Below are positions 17,319 to 25,917 of a stretch of 64,000 bases of DNA, piece by piece. Source of the DNA: Microvirga rosea. GTDB taxonomy: Bacteria; Pseudomonadota; Alphaproteobacteria; Rhizobiales; Beijerinckiaceae. A program made the position numbers and the translations under genes. Within the stretch, counting starts at the first letter, position 1. Each line of letters begins with the position of its first letter. The stretch is from NCBI RefSeq assembly GCF_020595095.1, contig NZ_JAJDOP010000005.1, forward strand, positions 310,001-374,000, in the 5' to 3' direction. Below the pieces are notes generated by a model. That model was not told the DNA's origin. It did no database searches and worked only from the letters and a program-made list of their open reading frames with translations.

Positions 17319-18829
17319 AGCGGCAAACCGGCGCGCTGACACGCGAAGAGCAGAACCTGCTCGCACGAATCGATGCGTGGTTCATCGCGCATAGGGATGA
17401 GTTCATTGCAGATCTTATCGCGTGGGTCAGCATTCCGAGTATAAGCGATGAGACCGCCGCGGCGCCGGGCGCACCTTTCGGCCCGCAGGTGGCGCGCATT
17501 TTTGACCATGTCGCCCGCTGTGCGAAAGAGCTCGACTTTGCCACCGAGAGCCATGACGGCTACGCGATCTCGGTATTCTTTGGCGAGGGGCCGCAGGACA
17601 TTGGTCTTGTCTCGCATCTGGACGTGGTCCCAGCAGGGGAGAACTGGACAGTCGAACCTTTTGAGCCGTTCACCCGGGATGGTTTCGTTGTTGGCCGCGG
17701 CGCATCCGACAACAAGGGGCCGGCGCTGCTCGATCTTTATCTGCTGCGGGCATTCCGGGATCTCGGCGTCAAGCTCAAGCGTAGAATCCGTGTCATCTAT
17801 GGCGGAGCCGAAGAAACCGGCATGGCCGACATGCAGTATTATGCCGAGAACGCGCCGGTCCCACAGCTGTCAATCATTTCCGATGGAGGATTTCCGGTCA
17901 ATTTCGCACAGAAAGGCGGCCTGAACCTAGTCCTCCATATCCCCACCGGACCGTTGCTCGCGGATTTCCGCGCCGGAGTAGCGGAAAACGCCGTGCCTGC
18001 GACCGCGTCCCTTAGGCTCAAGGGCCGGACTACAGACCTCATCGAGCGACTATTACTGCGTGTTCCCGAAGATCTTCGGGCGGTTCTGTCGCTTCGAGAG
18101 GATGACGGCGACGCGATTCTGGTCGCACGCGGCCAATCGGGTCACGCCGCCTTCCCAGAGAACACGACCAACGCCATTTTGTTGCTCTTCAGAGCTCTCA
18201 TCCTTACCGGCATTGTTGAAGGTGCTGATCTTGCGGCAACCGAGACTGTCTCGCGGATCCTCCAAGACCCCTGGGGCATAGGCGCTGGTATTGCCCGAGA
18301 AGATCGAGACACCGGCAAGCTTACCTTGAACGGCGGGATCATCCTTCCCGCCGATGGTGGTTTCAATCTGCATATCGATATCCGTTATCCTATTTCGGCG
18401 GATGCCGAAGAGCTGACGACAATTCTCGGCGCTGCCATTGCTCCAGTCGGCGGAACCTTGCGCGTGGCGCGGCATGCCAAGCCCGTCTATATTGATCGTA
18501 CCAGCTCCCTTGTGGAACTGCTCCAGACGACCTTCGACACAATCGCGGGAACACAGACGGAGCCGTTCTCAATGGGCGGCGGCACACATGCTCGCGTGCT
18601 GCCGCGTTCAATCACTTTTGGACCAGGCTTCGGACGTATGCCCGATATTCTGTTCGACGGAGAGCCGGTCAATCGCCGCCCAGACTTTATTCCGGATGGT
18701 CATGGTTCTGCACATGGCCCGGACGAATTCGTGGACATCGAGAACCTCCGCCGTGCCTTTCGTGTCTATGCGGTCGCACTGCCACGCCTCGACCGTTGGC
18801 TCGATACAGGACAGTTTAGCGATGTCTGA
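17297..18829 (+). CDS. M20-family dipeptidase (PepV-like)
   Basis: This 510-residue cytosolic metallopeptidase is of the M20 family. Metal ligands can be placed at H107 and D109 (SHLDVVP), D138 (GRGASDNKGP), the Glu pair 172-173 (GGAEETG), D196 (SDGGFPV) and a late His in GGGTHAR. This pattern is that of two-zinc dipeptidases such as PepV and Sapep. The gene lies inside the transport operon between the DppC permease and the fused ATPase, overlapping each, so it probably cleaves the imported peptide. GGAG lies about 6 bases before the ATG. An N-acyl-amino-acid deacylase function is a less likely alternative. Confidence 0.9.
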   Translation: MADAILLERQTGALTREEQNLLARIDAWFIAHRDEFIADLIAWVSIPSISDETAAAPGAPFGPQVARIFDHVARCAKELDFATESHDGYAISVFFGEGPQDIGLVSHLDVVPAGENWTVEPFEPFTRDGFVVGRGASDNKGPALLDLYLLRAFRDLGVKLKRRIRVIYGGAEETGMADMQYYAENAPVPQLSIISDGGFPVNFAQKGGLNLVLHIPTGPLLADFRAGVAENAVPATASLRLKGRTTDLIERLLLRVPEDLRAVLSLREDDGDAILVARGQSGHAAFPENTTNAILLLFRALILTGIVEGADLAATETVSRILQDPWGIGAGIAREDRDTGKLTLNGGIILPADGGFNLHIDIRYPISADAEELTTILGAAIAPVGGTLRVARHAKPVYIDRTSSLVELLQTTFDTIAGTQTEPFSMGGGTHARVLPRSITFGPGFGRMPDILFDGEPVNRRPDFIPDGHGSAHGPDEFVDIENLRRAFRVYAVALPRLDRWLDTGQFSDV

Positions 18830-20474
18830 GCAAGGGCAAGTGCCAATTCTGTCAGTCAAGAATTTGACAGTCGGCTTTACAACCGAAGTAGGAGCTGTGG
18901 AAGCTGTTCGAGGTGTCGAACTTGATCTATTCCCCTCAGAGATACTTGCCGTCGTGGGAGAATCGGGCTCTGGCAAATCCGTTACTGCCCTCGCGATGCT
19001 CGGTCTTTTGCCGGGCGATGCAAAGATCACTGGCCAAATAGTTTTCCAGGGGACCGATCTTCTTAGACTTAACCACCGAGAATGGAGCGCTCTGCGTGGT
19101 GGCAGGATTGCCATGATTTTCCAGGATCCTGCTGCCGCGTTTGATCCGGTCTTCTCGATCGGTCATCAGATCGACGAGGTGATACGCCTTCATGAGCCAG
19201 GCCTCGGACGTGCGGCTCGGCGGACACGTGCGACTGAACTCCTATCGCAGGTCGGGATCGAGAACGCGGAGAGCCGCCTTTCTCGTTACCCCCACGAGCT
19301 TTCAGGGGGGCAGCTTCAAAGGGTCATGATCGCTATGGCACTCGCTGGACGGCCAGAGGTGCTGATTGCCGATGAGCCGACCACCGCGCTGGATGTGACA
19401 GTGCAGCGAGATATCCTCGACCTCCTCGCTCAGCTCAATCGCTTCCAGAGGATGGCAGTGTTGTTGATTACCCACGACATGGGCGTTGTCGCCGATATCG
19501 CTCAAAGGGTTGTGGTGATGCGACAAGGCCGTGTGGTAGAAACAGCCGCGGTGGAAGTGCTGTTCGACAGCCCACGTGAAGATTATACGCGCGGCCTGCT
19601 CGCTTCTCTCCCGAGCGCTTCTCCTCCGACGCAAGTTTCGAGTCCTTCATCGCCGTTGCTTGAGGTGCGCAATCTGACACTTTCCTACTCCTCCGGTTTC
19701 GGCCGATCAACGGAGGTGGTGCGGGACATCTCTTTCGATATCCTAGCCGGGGAGTTCCTAGGTCTCGTTGGCGAGTCCGGATCGGGAAAAACGACGATCG
19801 GGCGCAGCCTCCTGGGCCTCATTCGCCCGTCGGATGGTGCAATCCGACTGAACGGCCAAGACCTTCATCGGCTGTCACGACGGGACGGCACGTGCGTAAG
19901 ATCCCGCATCGGCGCGGTTTTTCAAAGTCCGGCAGGCTCGCTTAATCCGCGCCTGACCATTGGACAGTCGATTGCCGAACCGATCCTGACCCATTTGGAT
20001 CTATCCCCGAAGCGGGTGGCAAGCCGGGTTGGTCAGCTGCTTGAGCAGGTCGGACTGCCCTCTGATTGGCGGCACAGGGTGCCGGCGGAGCTTTCAGGAG
20101 GGCAGCGGCAACGGGTCGCGCTCGCTCGCGCCTTAGCTCTTGATCCAATCCTGTTAATCGCGGACGAGCCGACATCAGCCCTCGACTTGACGGTTCAGGC
20201 CGGTGTGCTGCAGCTCCTGTGTGATCTGCAACAGACACACCAGTTCGCTTGTTTGTTTATCAGCCATGATCTCGCTGTCGTCAGGAGCCTCTGCCAACGA
20301 GTTTTGGTCCTCCGTGAGGGAGAGGCTGTAGAAATTGGCCCTGTTGAGGACGTGCTGCAGAATCCTAGCGCGGATTATACCCGGCGACTGATCGCCAGTG
20401 CACCCACCTTAGACCCACGTGTCCAGTCAGCTCGAAGGCGCGAGCGTTTGCGATTGCTTGGGAATGCCGCTTGA
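18822..20474 (+). CDS. Fused double ATP-binding subunit of peptide ABC transporter
   Basis: This 550-residue protein carries two ABC ATPase domains. The first has GESGSGKSVT at about residues 45-54, LSGGQLQR and [11 protein letters not shown]. The second has GESGSGKTT, LSGGQRQR and LIADEPTSALD. Both halves carry the short peptide-transporter extensions (DYTRGLLASLP and DYTRRLIASAP). The ATG overlaps the peptidase stop by 8 bases. It has the same architecture as the fused ATPase of the second system but differs in many positions, so the two are paralogs rather than a recent copy. It ends the third transport operon. Confidence 0.94.
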   Translation: MSEQGQVPILSVKNLTVGFTTEVGAVEAVRGVELDLFPSEILAVVGESGSGKSVTALAMLGLLPGDAKITGQIVFQGTDLLRLNHREWSALRGGRIAMIFQDPAAAFDPVFSIGHQIDEVIRLHEPGLGRAARRTRATELLSQVGIENAESRLSRYPHELSGGQLQRVMIAMALAGRPEVLIADEPTTALDVTVQRDILDLLAQLNRFQRMAVLLITHDMGVVADIAQRVVVMRQGRVVETAAVEVLFDSPREDYTRGLLASLPSASPPTQVSSPSSPLLEVRNLTLSYSSGFGRSTEVVRDISFDILAGEFLGLVGESGSGKTTIGRSLLGLIRPSDGAIRLNGQDLHRLSRRDGTCVRSRIGAVFQSPAGSLNPRLTIGQSIAEPILTHLDLSPKRVASRVGQLLEQVGLPSDWRHRVPAELSGGQRQRVALARALALDPILLIADEPTSALDLTVQAGVLQLLCDLQQTHQFACLFISHDLAVVRSLCQRVLVLREGEAVEIGPVEDVLQNPSADYTRRLIASAPTLDPRVQSARRRERLRLLGNAA

Positions 20475-20843
20475 ACGGTACTTATCTGTCGTAATTGCCG
20501 GAGCTCGAATGAGGCATACGTCGTATCCATCTCCTGAACAGTTACGACAGTTTCTACAGTGGATTGCTTCGCAAATTTTGAACAGCGCCGTCTCTGATCG
20601 CTAGGTTCAATCTTTGATGACCTTTTTGCAGAAAGGTACGGTTGCCTCAATCGCCTCATAAGGTCTGGGACTTCCCGCGCAAAGGTTCATTCTTCCGCTT
20701 CGGGCCACATCCGGACATCTTGGCCAAACCTGGGCTAAACAACTTGGCAGAGAATTCACATCACATCCGTATCACCCATTCGGGCCGGCCAAGATTAAAT
20801 CAAGAATCGTGATTATTATAGACCGGCTATGCAATTATGTAGA
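20475..20843. other. Convergent intergenic region (about 370 bp)
   Basis: It lies between the convergent fused ATPase and DUF1003 genes. The sequence is AT-richer than its flanks. One short plus-strand frame (about 31 codons from an ATG near 20509) lacks a ribosome site. I see no strong GC hairpin with a T-run for either gene. Confidence 0.5.
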
Positions 20844-21431
20844 TCATTCGGAGGGCATATCAGATCGCTGCTTTTCTGAGATTTGATCTAGAACCTTTTC
20901 GGGCGCCACATGCTGCTCAAGTTCGGAGAGACTTGCATCGCCGGCCTTATCGATTCCGAGATGCCGGGCAATTTCCAAGGTGAGGGAGAGAAGCTTCGTG
21001 ATCTCGTGCTCGGAGAGCAGGTTTGTCTGAAGATCCAGTTCGGAACGCCGCTCTGCGTTTCTGGCAGCTATGTTCTGGCTGATCAGCACGAACGTCGACA
21101 GGAAAATGGCTTCGACAGATGCAACCGTCGCGAGGATCACGAATGTTGGATCGAACTGCGGCACGAGAGGCAGCCAGCCAAGGTTCGCCAGAACCCATGA
21201 GATGACGATCGCGAGGTGGAGGTATACGAAGACCATACTGCCTGAGAAGGCAGTTACGACGTCCGCGATCCTTTCCTGCAGGCTGGCTTGGCGCTCCTCC
21301 TCCTTCCACTTCCTGTGTAGAACCTCGATGTTTCGTTCAATGACCGAAGAGAATGAGTCCTGATCGAAGGGATCTGTACTTACACCCGGGTCGCCTGCCT
21401 TCCGCGGCCGTTCGCTTTGCGATCGTGTCAT
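20844..21431 (-). CDS. DUF1003-family membrane protein
   Basis: This protein of about 195 residues matches the DUF1003 pattern: a charged N-terminal domain (SVIERNIEVLHRKWKEEER), two transmembrane helices (VFVYLHLAIVISWVLANLG and FVILATVASVEAIFLSTFV) joined by LPLVPQFDPT, and the conserved QNxAARNAERRSELDLQTNLLSEHEI tail region. Function is unknown. The ATG at 21431 has AAAGGAG about 9 bases upstream; an upstream in-frame ATG lacks one. It stands alone on the minus strand, about 140 bp after the glycan locus, and may be transcribed separately. Confidence 0.85.
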   Translation of the reverse strand: MTRSQSERPRKAGDPGVSTDPFDQDSFSSVIERNIEVLHRKWKEEERQASLQERIADVVTAFSGSMVFVYLHLAIVISWVLANLGWLPLVPQFDPTFVILATVASVEAIFLSTFVLISQNIAARNAERRSELDLQTNLLSEHEITKLLSLTLEIARHLGIDKAGDASLSELEQHVAPEKVLDQISEKQRSDMPSE

Positions 21432-21590
21432 GCGCCACTCCTTTGCCCTCAACCAGAGTCAATCTCCTAGAGCGAGAAGTGTTCAGGCGACTATCTGCAC
21501 CGTATGACGGACATGTATTCGGGCCGTGAGCGAAGGTCCCTCTGTTTCTCCGTGGCCGGGCAGCTTCGGAAGCCGGAAGTGCCAAGACCC

Positions 21591-22616
21591 TTACTGTTTA
21601 TAAATTCGGTCTATGATCCTTGCTACATCGACAAAGCGTTCGGCCTCCGGGTCGAAACCCTCGCCTGCCGCAAGACGTGCCGCCCAATCCGCAGCCGCCC
21701 GCCCGCCCCAATCATCCGGAGGGGTCGCCAATGTTTCGCGGGATGTGCCGCGGTAGCGCTCCGCGATGAAATCGTAGAAGGAGCCGTTGACGTTGCGCAG
21801 CGACACGCCGCCATTTGGCCCATAGAACGTTGCGGATATAATTGCGTCGCACCCGGCATGAAGACGCCATGAGCAGGCCAACTGCACGGCTTCTCCCGTG
21901 TCGAGTTCCATGGTCGCGATTGCATAATCCTCCACTTGTCCGGGACGCTGCCGCAAGGGCTCTCCACCTGCGAACAGCCAGCTCGTGACGCTGGAAACTC
22001 GCGGGAAGCCCAAGCACCACAACGCAAGGTCGACAAGATGGACTCCGAGATCCATTACGCACCCGCCTCCTGACAAGGCGGGATCGTAGAACCACGACTT
22101 GTCCGGGCCATAGGCGTTGTGGAACACGAGATCAGCCGCATAAATCGGCCCAAGCTCGCCGGACCTGATGATGTGGCGGATGCGGCGCATGCCATCCGTG
22201 AACCGGTAGGAGAAATCTGTGGTGAGAAGCTGGTCCGCCGTCCGTGCGGCATCAACGACTGCCTGCACCTCCGATGCCGTACGGCCGAGGGGCTTCTGGC
22301 AGAACACAGCCACACCCCGCTCAAGGGCGTGAATGCACTGCTCGGCATGCAGCGCGCTCGGCGTTGCGATGACGACCCCGTCCAATTTCTCGTCGAGAAG
22401 CTCATCCAGACTCCGCATCAGACCGGCATCGGGTGCCAGACGCTTGGCCTCGACCGCCATCTCGGGTGAAGGATCGGCAATGGCGGCAACTTCGACGAGC
22501 CCCGTGCGAAGAATCGCCTGCATCCGGTGTCGGCCAATCCAGCCCACGCCGAGAAAACCCAGGCGGAGGCGCTTGATGGATGCCATGGGTGGAGTTCCAT
22601 CGAGGGCTTGCGTCAT
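21591..22616 (-). CDS. Gfo/Idh/MocA-family NAD(P)-dependent oxidoreductase
   Basis: This 341-residue oxidoreductase has a Rossmann motif GFLGVGWIG near residues 20-28 and the catalytic-loop signature CQKPLGRT, where the usual EKP is QKP. The C-terminal substrate-binding half includes MDLGVHLVDLALWCLG, typical of the family. Members act on the ring of sugars, cyclitols or sugar nucleotides. The start overlaps the stop of the dehydrogenase gene as ATGA. It is the last gene of the glycan locus. Together with the zinc-type dehydrogenase it could modify a sugar before or after transfer. The substrate is unknown. Confidence 0.9.
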   Translation of the reverse strand: MTQALDGTPPMASIKRLRLGFLGVGWIGRHRMQAILRTGLVEVAAIADPSPEMAVEAKRLAPDAGLMRSLDELLDEKLDGVVIATPSALHAEQCIHALERGVAVFCQKPLGRTASEVQAVVDAARTADQLLTTDFSYRFTDGMRRIRHIIRSGELGPIYAADLVFHNAYGPDKSWFYDPALSGGGCVMDLGVHLVDLALWCLGFPRVSSVTSWLFAGGEPLRQRPGQVEDYAIATMELDTGEAVQLACSWRLHAGCDAIISATFYGPNGGVSLRNVNGSFYDFIAERYRGTSRETLATPPDDWGGRAAADWAARLAAGEGFDPEAERFVDVARIIDRIYKQ

Positions 22617-23527
22617 GAGAACGTCACCAGAGCTTTCAGGAAGCCGTCTGGCCGATCGCGGGTTGCATTGAGAGCATCGTCCAACCGGTTCAGCGGAAAG
22701 GTATGAGTATAGAGGGAGCTGGGATCGAGGCGCCCGGATGCGACGGCATCCACCGCTTCGCGGATCCCGTCCATATAAACCTTCGGGTCGCGTTCATGAG
22801 CATTGATCACATCAAGCCCGCGCCAGTTCCAGAGCCACATGTTCACCTGTCTCGGACCATCTTGATGATAGCCGGCAACGACGAGCCTGCCACGCTCCCG
22901 CGTAAGCTCGGCCGCAAGGTCGAGCGGCCATTGCTTGCCTACCGCCTCGATGACGCGGTCACAGAAGATGCCACCCGTCAGGCCTTTCACCCGTTCGATG
23001 ATACCATTGTGATCGTCCATCGGGATCGTTTCGGAAGCCCCCATCGCGCGAGCGATGTCCAGAGAGAAATCGCGCCGGGAGATGGCGATCACGCGTGCTC
23101 CCGCGTCGGTCGCAAGCCTGGTCAGAATCGCGCCGAGGAAGCCGATACCGATGATCGCGACAGTGTGGCCCGTCCTGATGTCGCTGCGGCGGAAGACGTT
23201 CATCGCACAACCCAGCGGCTCGCCTGGAAATGGCTGGCCGGCCAGCGCGTCGGGCAGGCGAACGACGGCGTCCGCTTCGGCGATATCGTATTGCGCATAG
23301 GACTTGTAGGAGAGCGCGGCGACTCTGTCGCCAACCGAGAGGCTCTCGACCTTCTCTCCGACCGCGTTGACGAAACCCCAGCCTTCATGGCCCAGGGAGC
23401 CCGGCTCCGTCGGGTAGCTCATCCATTCAGGTCCGGCCCATGGCGTCAGATTGGACGCGCAGACGCCGCATCCCTCCAGCCGAAGGCGCACTTGGCGAGG
23501 TCCCGGCTGAGGAAGGCTCACATCCAC
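22613..23527 (-). CDS. Zinc-type alcohol/sugar dehydrogenase (MDR family); natural N-terminus cut by in-frame TAG
   Basis: The 304-residue readable part is a medium-chain dehydrogenase: GCGVCASN and LGHEGWGFV are the zinc-domain motifs, and IIGIGFLGA the NAD-binding turn. The frame continues upstream to an ATG at 23569 giving MKAAVLTGPGQI, the standard N-terminus of the family, but codon 13 is TAG (23531-23533). Translation could restart at GTG 23527, five bases after the TAG, losing the first beta strand, or the TAG may be read through. The gene could also be newly inactivated. The start of the Gfo/Idh gene overlaps its stop. A sugar or polyol oxidation is likely. Confidence 0.72.
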   Translation of the reverse strand: MDVSLPQPGPRQVRLRLEGCGVCASNLTPWAGPEWMSYPTEPGSLGHEGWGFVNAVGEKVESLSVGDRVAALSYKSYAQYDIAEADAVVRLPDALAGQPFPGEPLGCAMNVFRRSDIRTGHTVAIIGIGFLGAILTRLATDAGARVIAISRRDFSLDIARAMGASETIPMDDHNGIIERVKGLTGGIFCDRVIEAVGKQWPLDLAAELTRERGRLVVAGYHQDGPRQVNMWLWNWRGLDVINAHERDPKVYMDGIREAVDAVASGRLDPSSLYTHTFPLNRLDDALNATRDRPDGFLKALVTFS

Positions 23528-23665
23528 TATCTAGATCTGGCCCGGCCCGGTCAGCACGGCGGCCTTCATGGTCCCAGCGGCAGAACTCGTTCCGCCTATT
23601 GGTGCGCTTTCAGAGATCGTGTTTGTCAGCAGGGGATCTTCGCCGTTCATCATATGGTCGCTCGC

Positions 23666-24700
23666 TCAAGCCGGACTGGCCGGAACGGGCGGCTTGCTGG
23701 AGATGGGCGTGCGAACAGGCTTGTTTTCCCTCTCCTGCTCGCCAGAGAACCATTTGATCGTCTCGCGAAGGCCAGCATCAAGCGAAGTGCCAGGTGTCCA
23801 GTTCAGGAGCTGCTGCGCTCGTGAGATGTCTGGACGCCGACGGCGGGGATCATCCACGGGCAACGGTCTCGTCACGATCCGTGACTTGGAGCCTGTCATG
23901 GACAGGACGCACCTCGCAAGGTCGCCCACGGTTAGCTCCACCGGGTTTCCGAGGTTCACGGCTCCCGGGAATTTCCCCTCGTAACTCATCAGGCGCATGA
24001 AGCCGTCGATGAGGTCGGACACATAGCAGAACGAACGCGTCTGGCTTCCCTCCCCGTAGATCGTAATGTCGTCTCCGGCTAGCGCCTGACAAATCATGTT
24101 CGACACGACGCGCCCGTCGTCGGCGCGCATCCGGGGACCGTAGGTGTTGAAGATCCGCGCGACGCGCACATCGGCTCGTCCGGAGCGATCGAAGTCGAAG
24201 GTCAGTGTCTCGGCGGCCCGCTTGCCCTCGTCATAGCAGGCTCGAGGACCGGTTGGATTGACATGTCCCCAATAGCTTTCCTTCTGGGGATGAACCTCCG
24301 GGTCGCCATAGATCTCGCTGGTCGAGGCCAGGAAGAAGCGTGCACCGACGTCTTCCGAGAGCGTGAGGAGATTATGGGTACCTACGACGCTGGTCAGCAT
24401 CGTGTGCTCGGGAGAGGCCTGATAATGCGGGGGAGAGGCCGCACAGGCCAGATTGAAAACCTGATCGAACTTCAGCTTCTTGAGCTTGAGAAGCTCTGAC
24501 AAAGGACGAACGACGTCTCCCTCGACAAGATCGAACCGCGGCTCCCTCTCGAGATGACGGAGATTTTGCTTTCGGCCCGTGAGAAAACTGTCGAGAGCGA
24601 CGACATGTGCACCTTCGCTTAGGAGAGCATCGCACAAGTGAGATCCGAGGAATCCTGCTCCGCCAGCGATAAGAACGAGTTTACTGTCGCCATTTCTCAT
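23666..24700 (-). CDS. UDP-glucuronate decarboxylase-like SDR (UDP-xylose synthase type)
   Basis: This 344-residue extended SDR has GGAGFLG at residues 13-19, catalytic Ser in ASTSEIYGDP, and Y156-x3-K160 in CYDEGKRAAE. The stretch STSEIYGDPEVHPQ with ESYWGHVNPTGPR is the signature of UDP-glucuronate decarboxylases, which turn UDP-glucuronate into UDP-xylose. The ATG at 24700 matches the conserved N-terminus; AGGGAAAG lies upstream. A Pro/Lys-rich tail of about 30 residues follows the domain. It lies in the middle of the glycan locus and implies xylose, or a derivative, in the product. Confidence 0.88.
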   Translation of the reverse strand: MRNGDSKLVLIAGGAGFLGSHLCDALLSEGAHVVALDSFLTGRKQNLRHLEREPRFDLVEGDVVRPLSELLKLKKLKFDQVFNLACAASPPHYQASPEHTMLTSVVGTHNLLTLSEDVGARFFLASTSEIYGDPEVHPQKESYWGHVNPTGPRACYDEGKRAAETLTFDFDRSGRADVRVARIFNTYGPRMRADDGRVVSNMICQALAGDDITIYGEGSQTRSFCYVSDLIDGFMRLMSYEGKFPGAVNLGNPVELTVGDLARCVLSMTGSKSRIVTRPLPVDDPRRRRPDISRAQQLLNWTPGTSLDAGLRETIKWFSGEQERENKPVRTPISSKPPVPASPA

Positions 24701-24798
24701 GAAGGTGCTTTCCCTAATCAGGTGCGCAGGCGGACTGGAGCGGTACCTAAACAAACGTTGCAGCTTGACGTCAGGTCGAAGGCGCGATCAGAAGCTAT

Positions 24799-25917
24799 TC
24801 ATAAGGACGAAGCGCGAGTCTCCCTTACTGACAGGCGCTCCTCACGAAGCGACTGAATCGCTTGCATCAGATCGCATTCGAGGGAATGCGCGCGGTGGCC
24901 CGCCGTATGCTCTGCCAGAATCCGTTGCTGCGCCGCCTCCCCTATGGCCTCGGATTTGGCGGAGGGCCATGTATCGAGAACGCTGAGAACCTCCTCCGTG
25001 CTTCTTGCGAGAATGATCTCTTGTCCAGGCACCAGTAGCATTTCAAGGCCCTTCCAGATATCCGAGATGACAGGCGTGCCGGAGGCTGCTGCCTCGAAAA
25101 TGCGGACACTTGGGCTGAAGCCTGCTTGGATCATGTCCGCTCGCGTGATGTTCAGAGTGAAGCGGCTCGCGGCATAGAAGGCCGGGTGCTCACTCGGCGG
25201 TACATGGTCGATCCGATCCACGTTTTTCGGCCACTGAATATCTGCGGGATATTGCGGCCCCGCCACGACAAACCGCAGATGTGGAGCATGGCGCGCTGTC
25301 TCTATCAGAAGTCCTTCGAGGGTCGGCTGCCGATCTGGGCTGTAGGTTCCGATATAGCTGAGATCCCACCGCTTCTCGCGGTCAAGCCTGGGATAAGCTT
25401 CGAGATCGACGGAGCAATACAGCGCTCGTGCGGCCGGGGAACCGTAGTGCCGCATCAGCAGATCGAGCGTTGGGCCACCCGTGAAGGAGAAATAGACGTC
25501 GTGGCCCGGAATAAGATCAGGACTGAGATATTCGTAATCCTCCCGTTCCAGCTTTGCGAGCGTCACGGGTGTGTCGATGTCGTAGAAAGCCACGGCGCCT
25601 CGTGCCCTATTCTGCACGAGGCGGCCGACCTCGCCCCCCTCGGGGACGTAGGAGCCAACGATGACGGCATCCGCCGCGGCAATCTCGTCCTGATACCGTT
25701 CAAGATCCCGCAGGTCGGAGTAGAATTCCAGGCGGCAGAACTCAGGTTTGAGAAGGTCTCGATGCGCCGCGTACCAGGGTACATCGCGCTCCAGGAAAAG
25801 CACGTTGTGCCCACGACGTGCGAACGCCTTCAGCAGTGCCCGAAAAGTGGTTGCGTGCCCGTTTCCCCACGACGAGGAAAGACTTAACCCGAGCACGACA
25901 ACACGAAGAGAGGTCAC
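24799..25917 (-). CDS. CgeB-like glycosyltransferase (copy 3)
   Basis: This 372-residue protein belongs to the CgeB/Glyco_trans_1_2 group of GT-B glycosyltransferases. The N-terminal Rossmann start is LRVVVLGLSLSSSWGNGHATT, shortened here, with a conserved SSSWGNG loop also seen in both neighbours. The C-terminal donor domain contains the FTLNITRADM...FSPSVRIFEAAASGTPVISD block. I chose the GTG at 25917, which overlaps the upstream stop as GTGA; the frame upstream of it lies inside the neighbouring gene. It is one of three tandem related transferases. The sugar and acceptor are unknown. Confidence 0.87.
   Translation of the reverse strand: MTSLRVVVLGLSLSSSWGNGHATTFRALLKAFARRGHNVLFLERDVPWYAAHRDLLKPEFCRLEFYSDLRDLERYQDEIAAADAVIVGSYVPEGGEVGRLVQNRARGAVAFYDIDTPVTLAKLEREDYEYLSPDLIPGHDVYFSFTGGPTLDLLMRHYGSPAARALYCSVDLEAYPRLDREKRWDLSYIGTYSPDRQPTLEGLLIETARHAPHLRFVVAGPQYPADIQWPKNVDRIDHVPPSEHPAFYAASRFTLNITRADMIQAGFSPSVRIFEAAASGTPVISDIWKGLEMLLVPGQEIILARSTEEVLSVLDTWPSAKSEAIGEAAQQRILAEHTAGHRAHSLECDLMQAIQSLREERLSVRETRASSL

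Noticed and set aside
20419-20604. A 61-codon plus-strand frame after the third transport operon
   Set aside because: It begins inside the ATPase gene, lacks a ribosome site and resembles no family.
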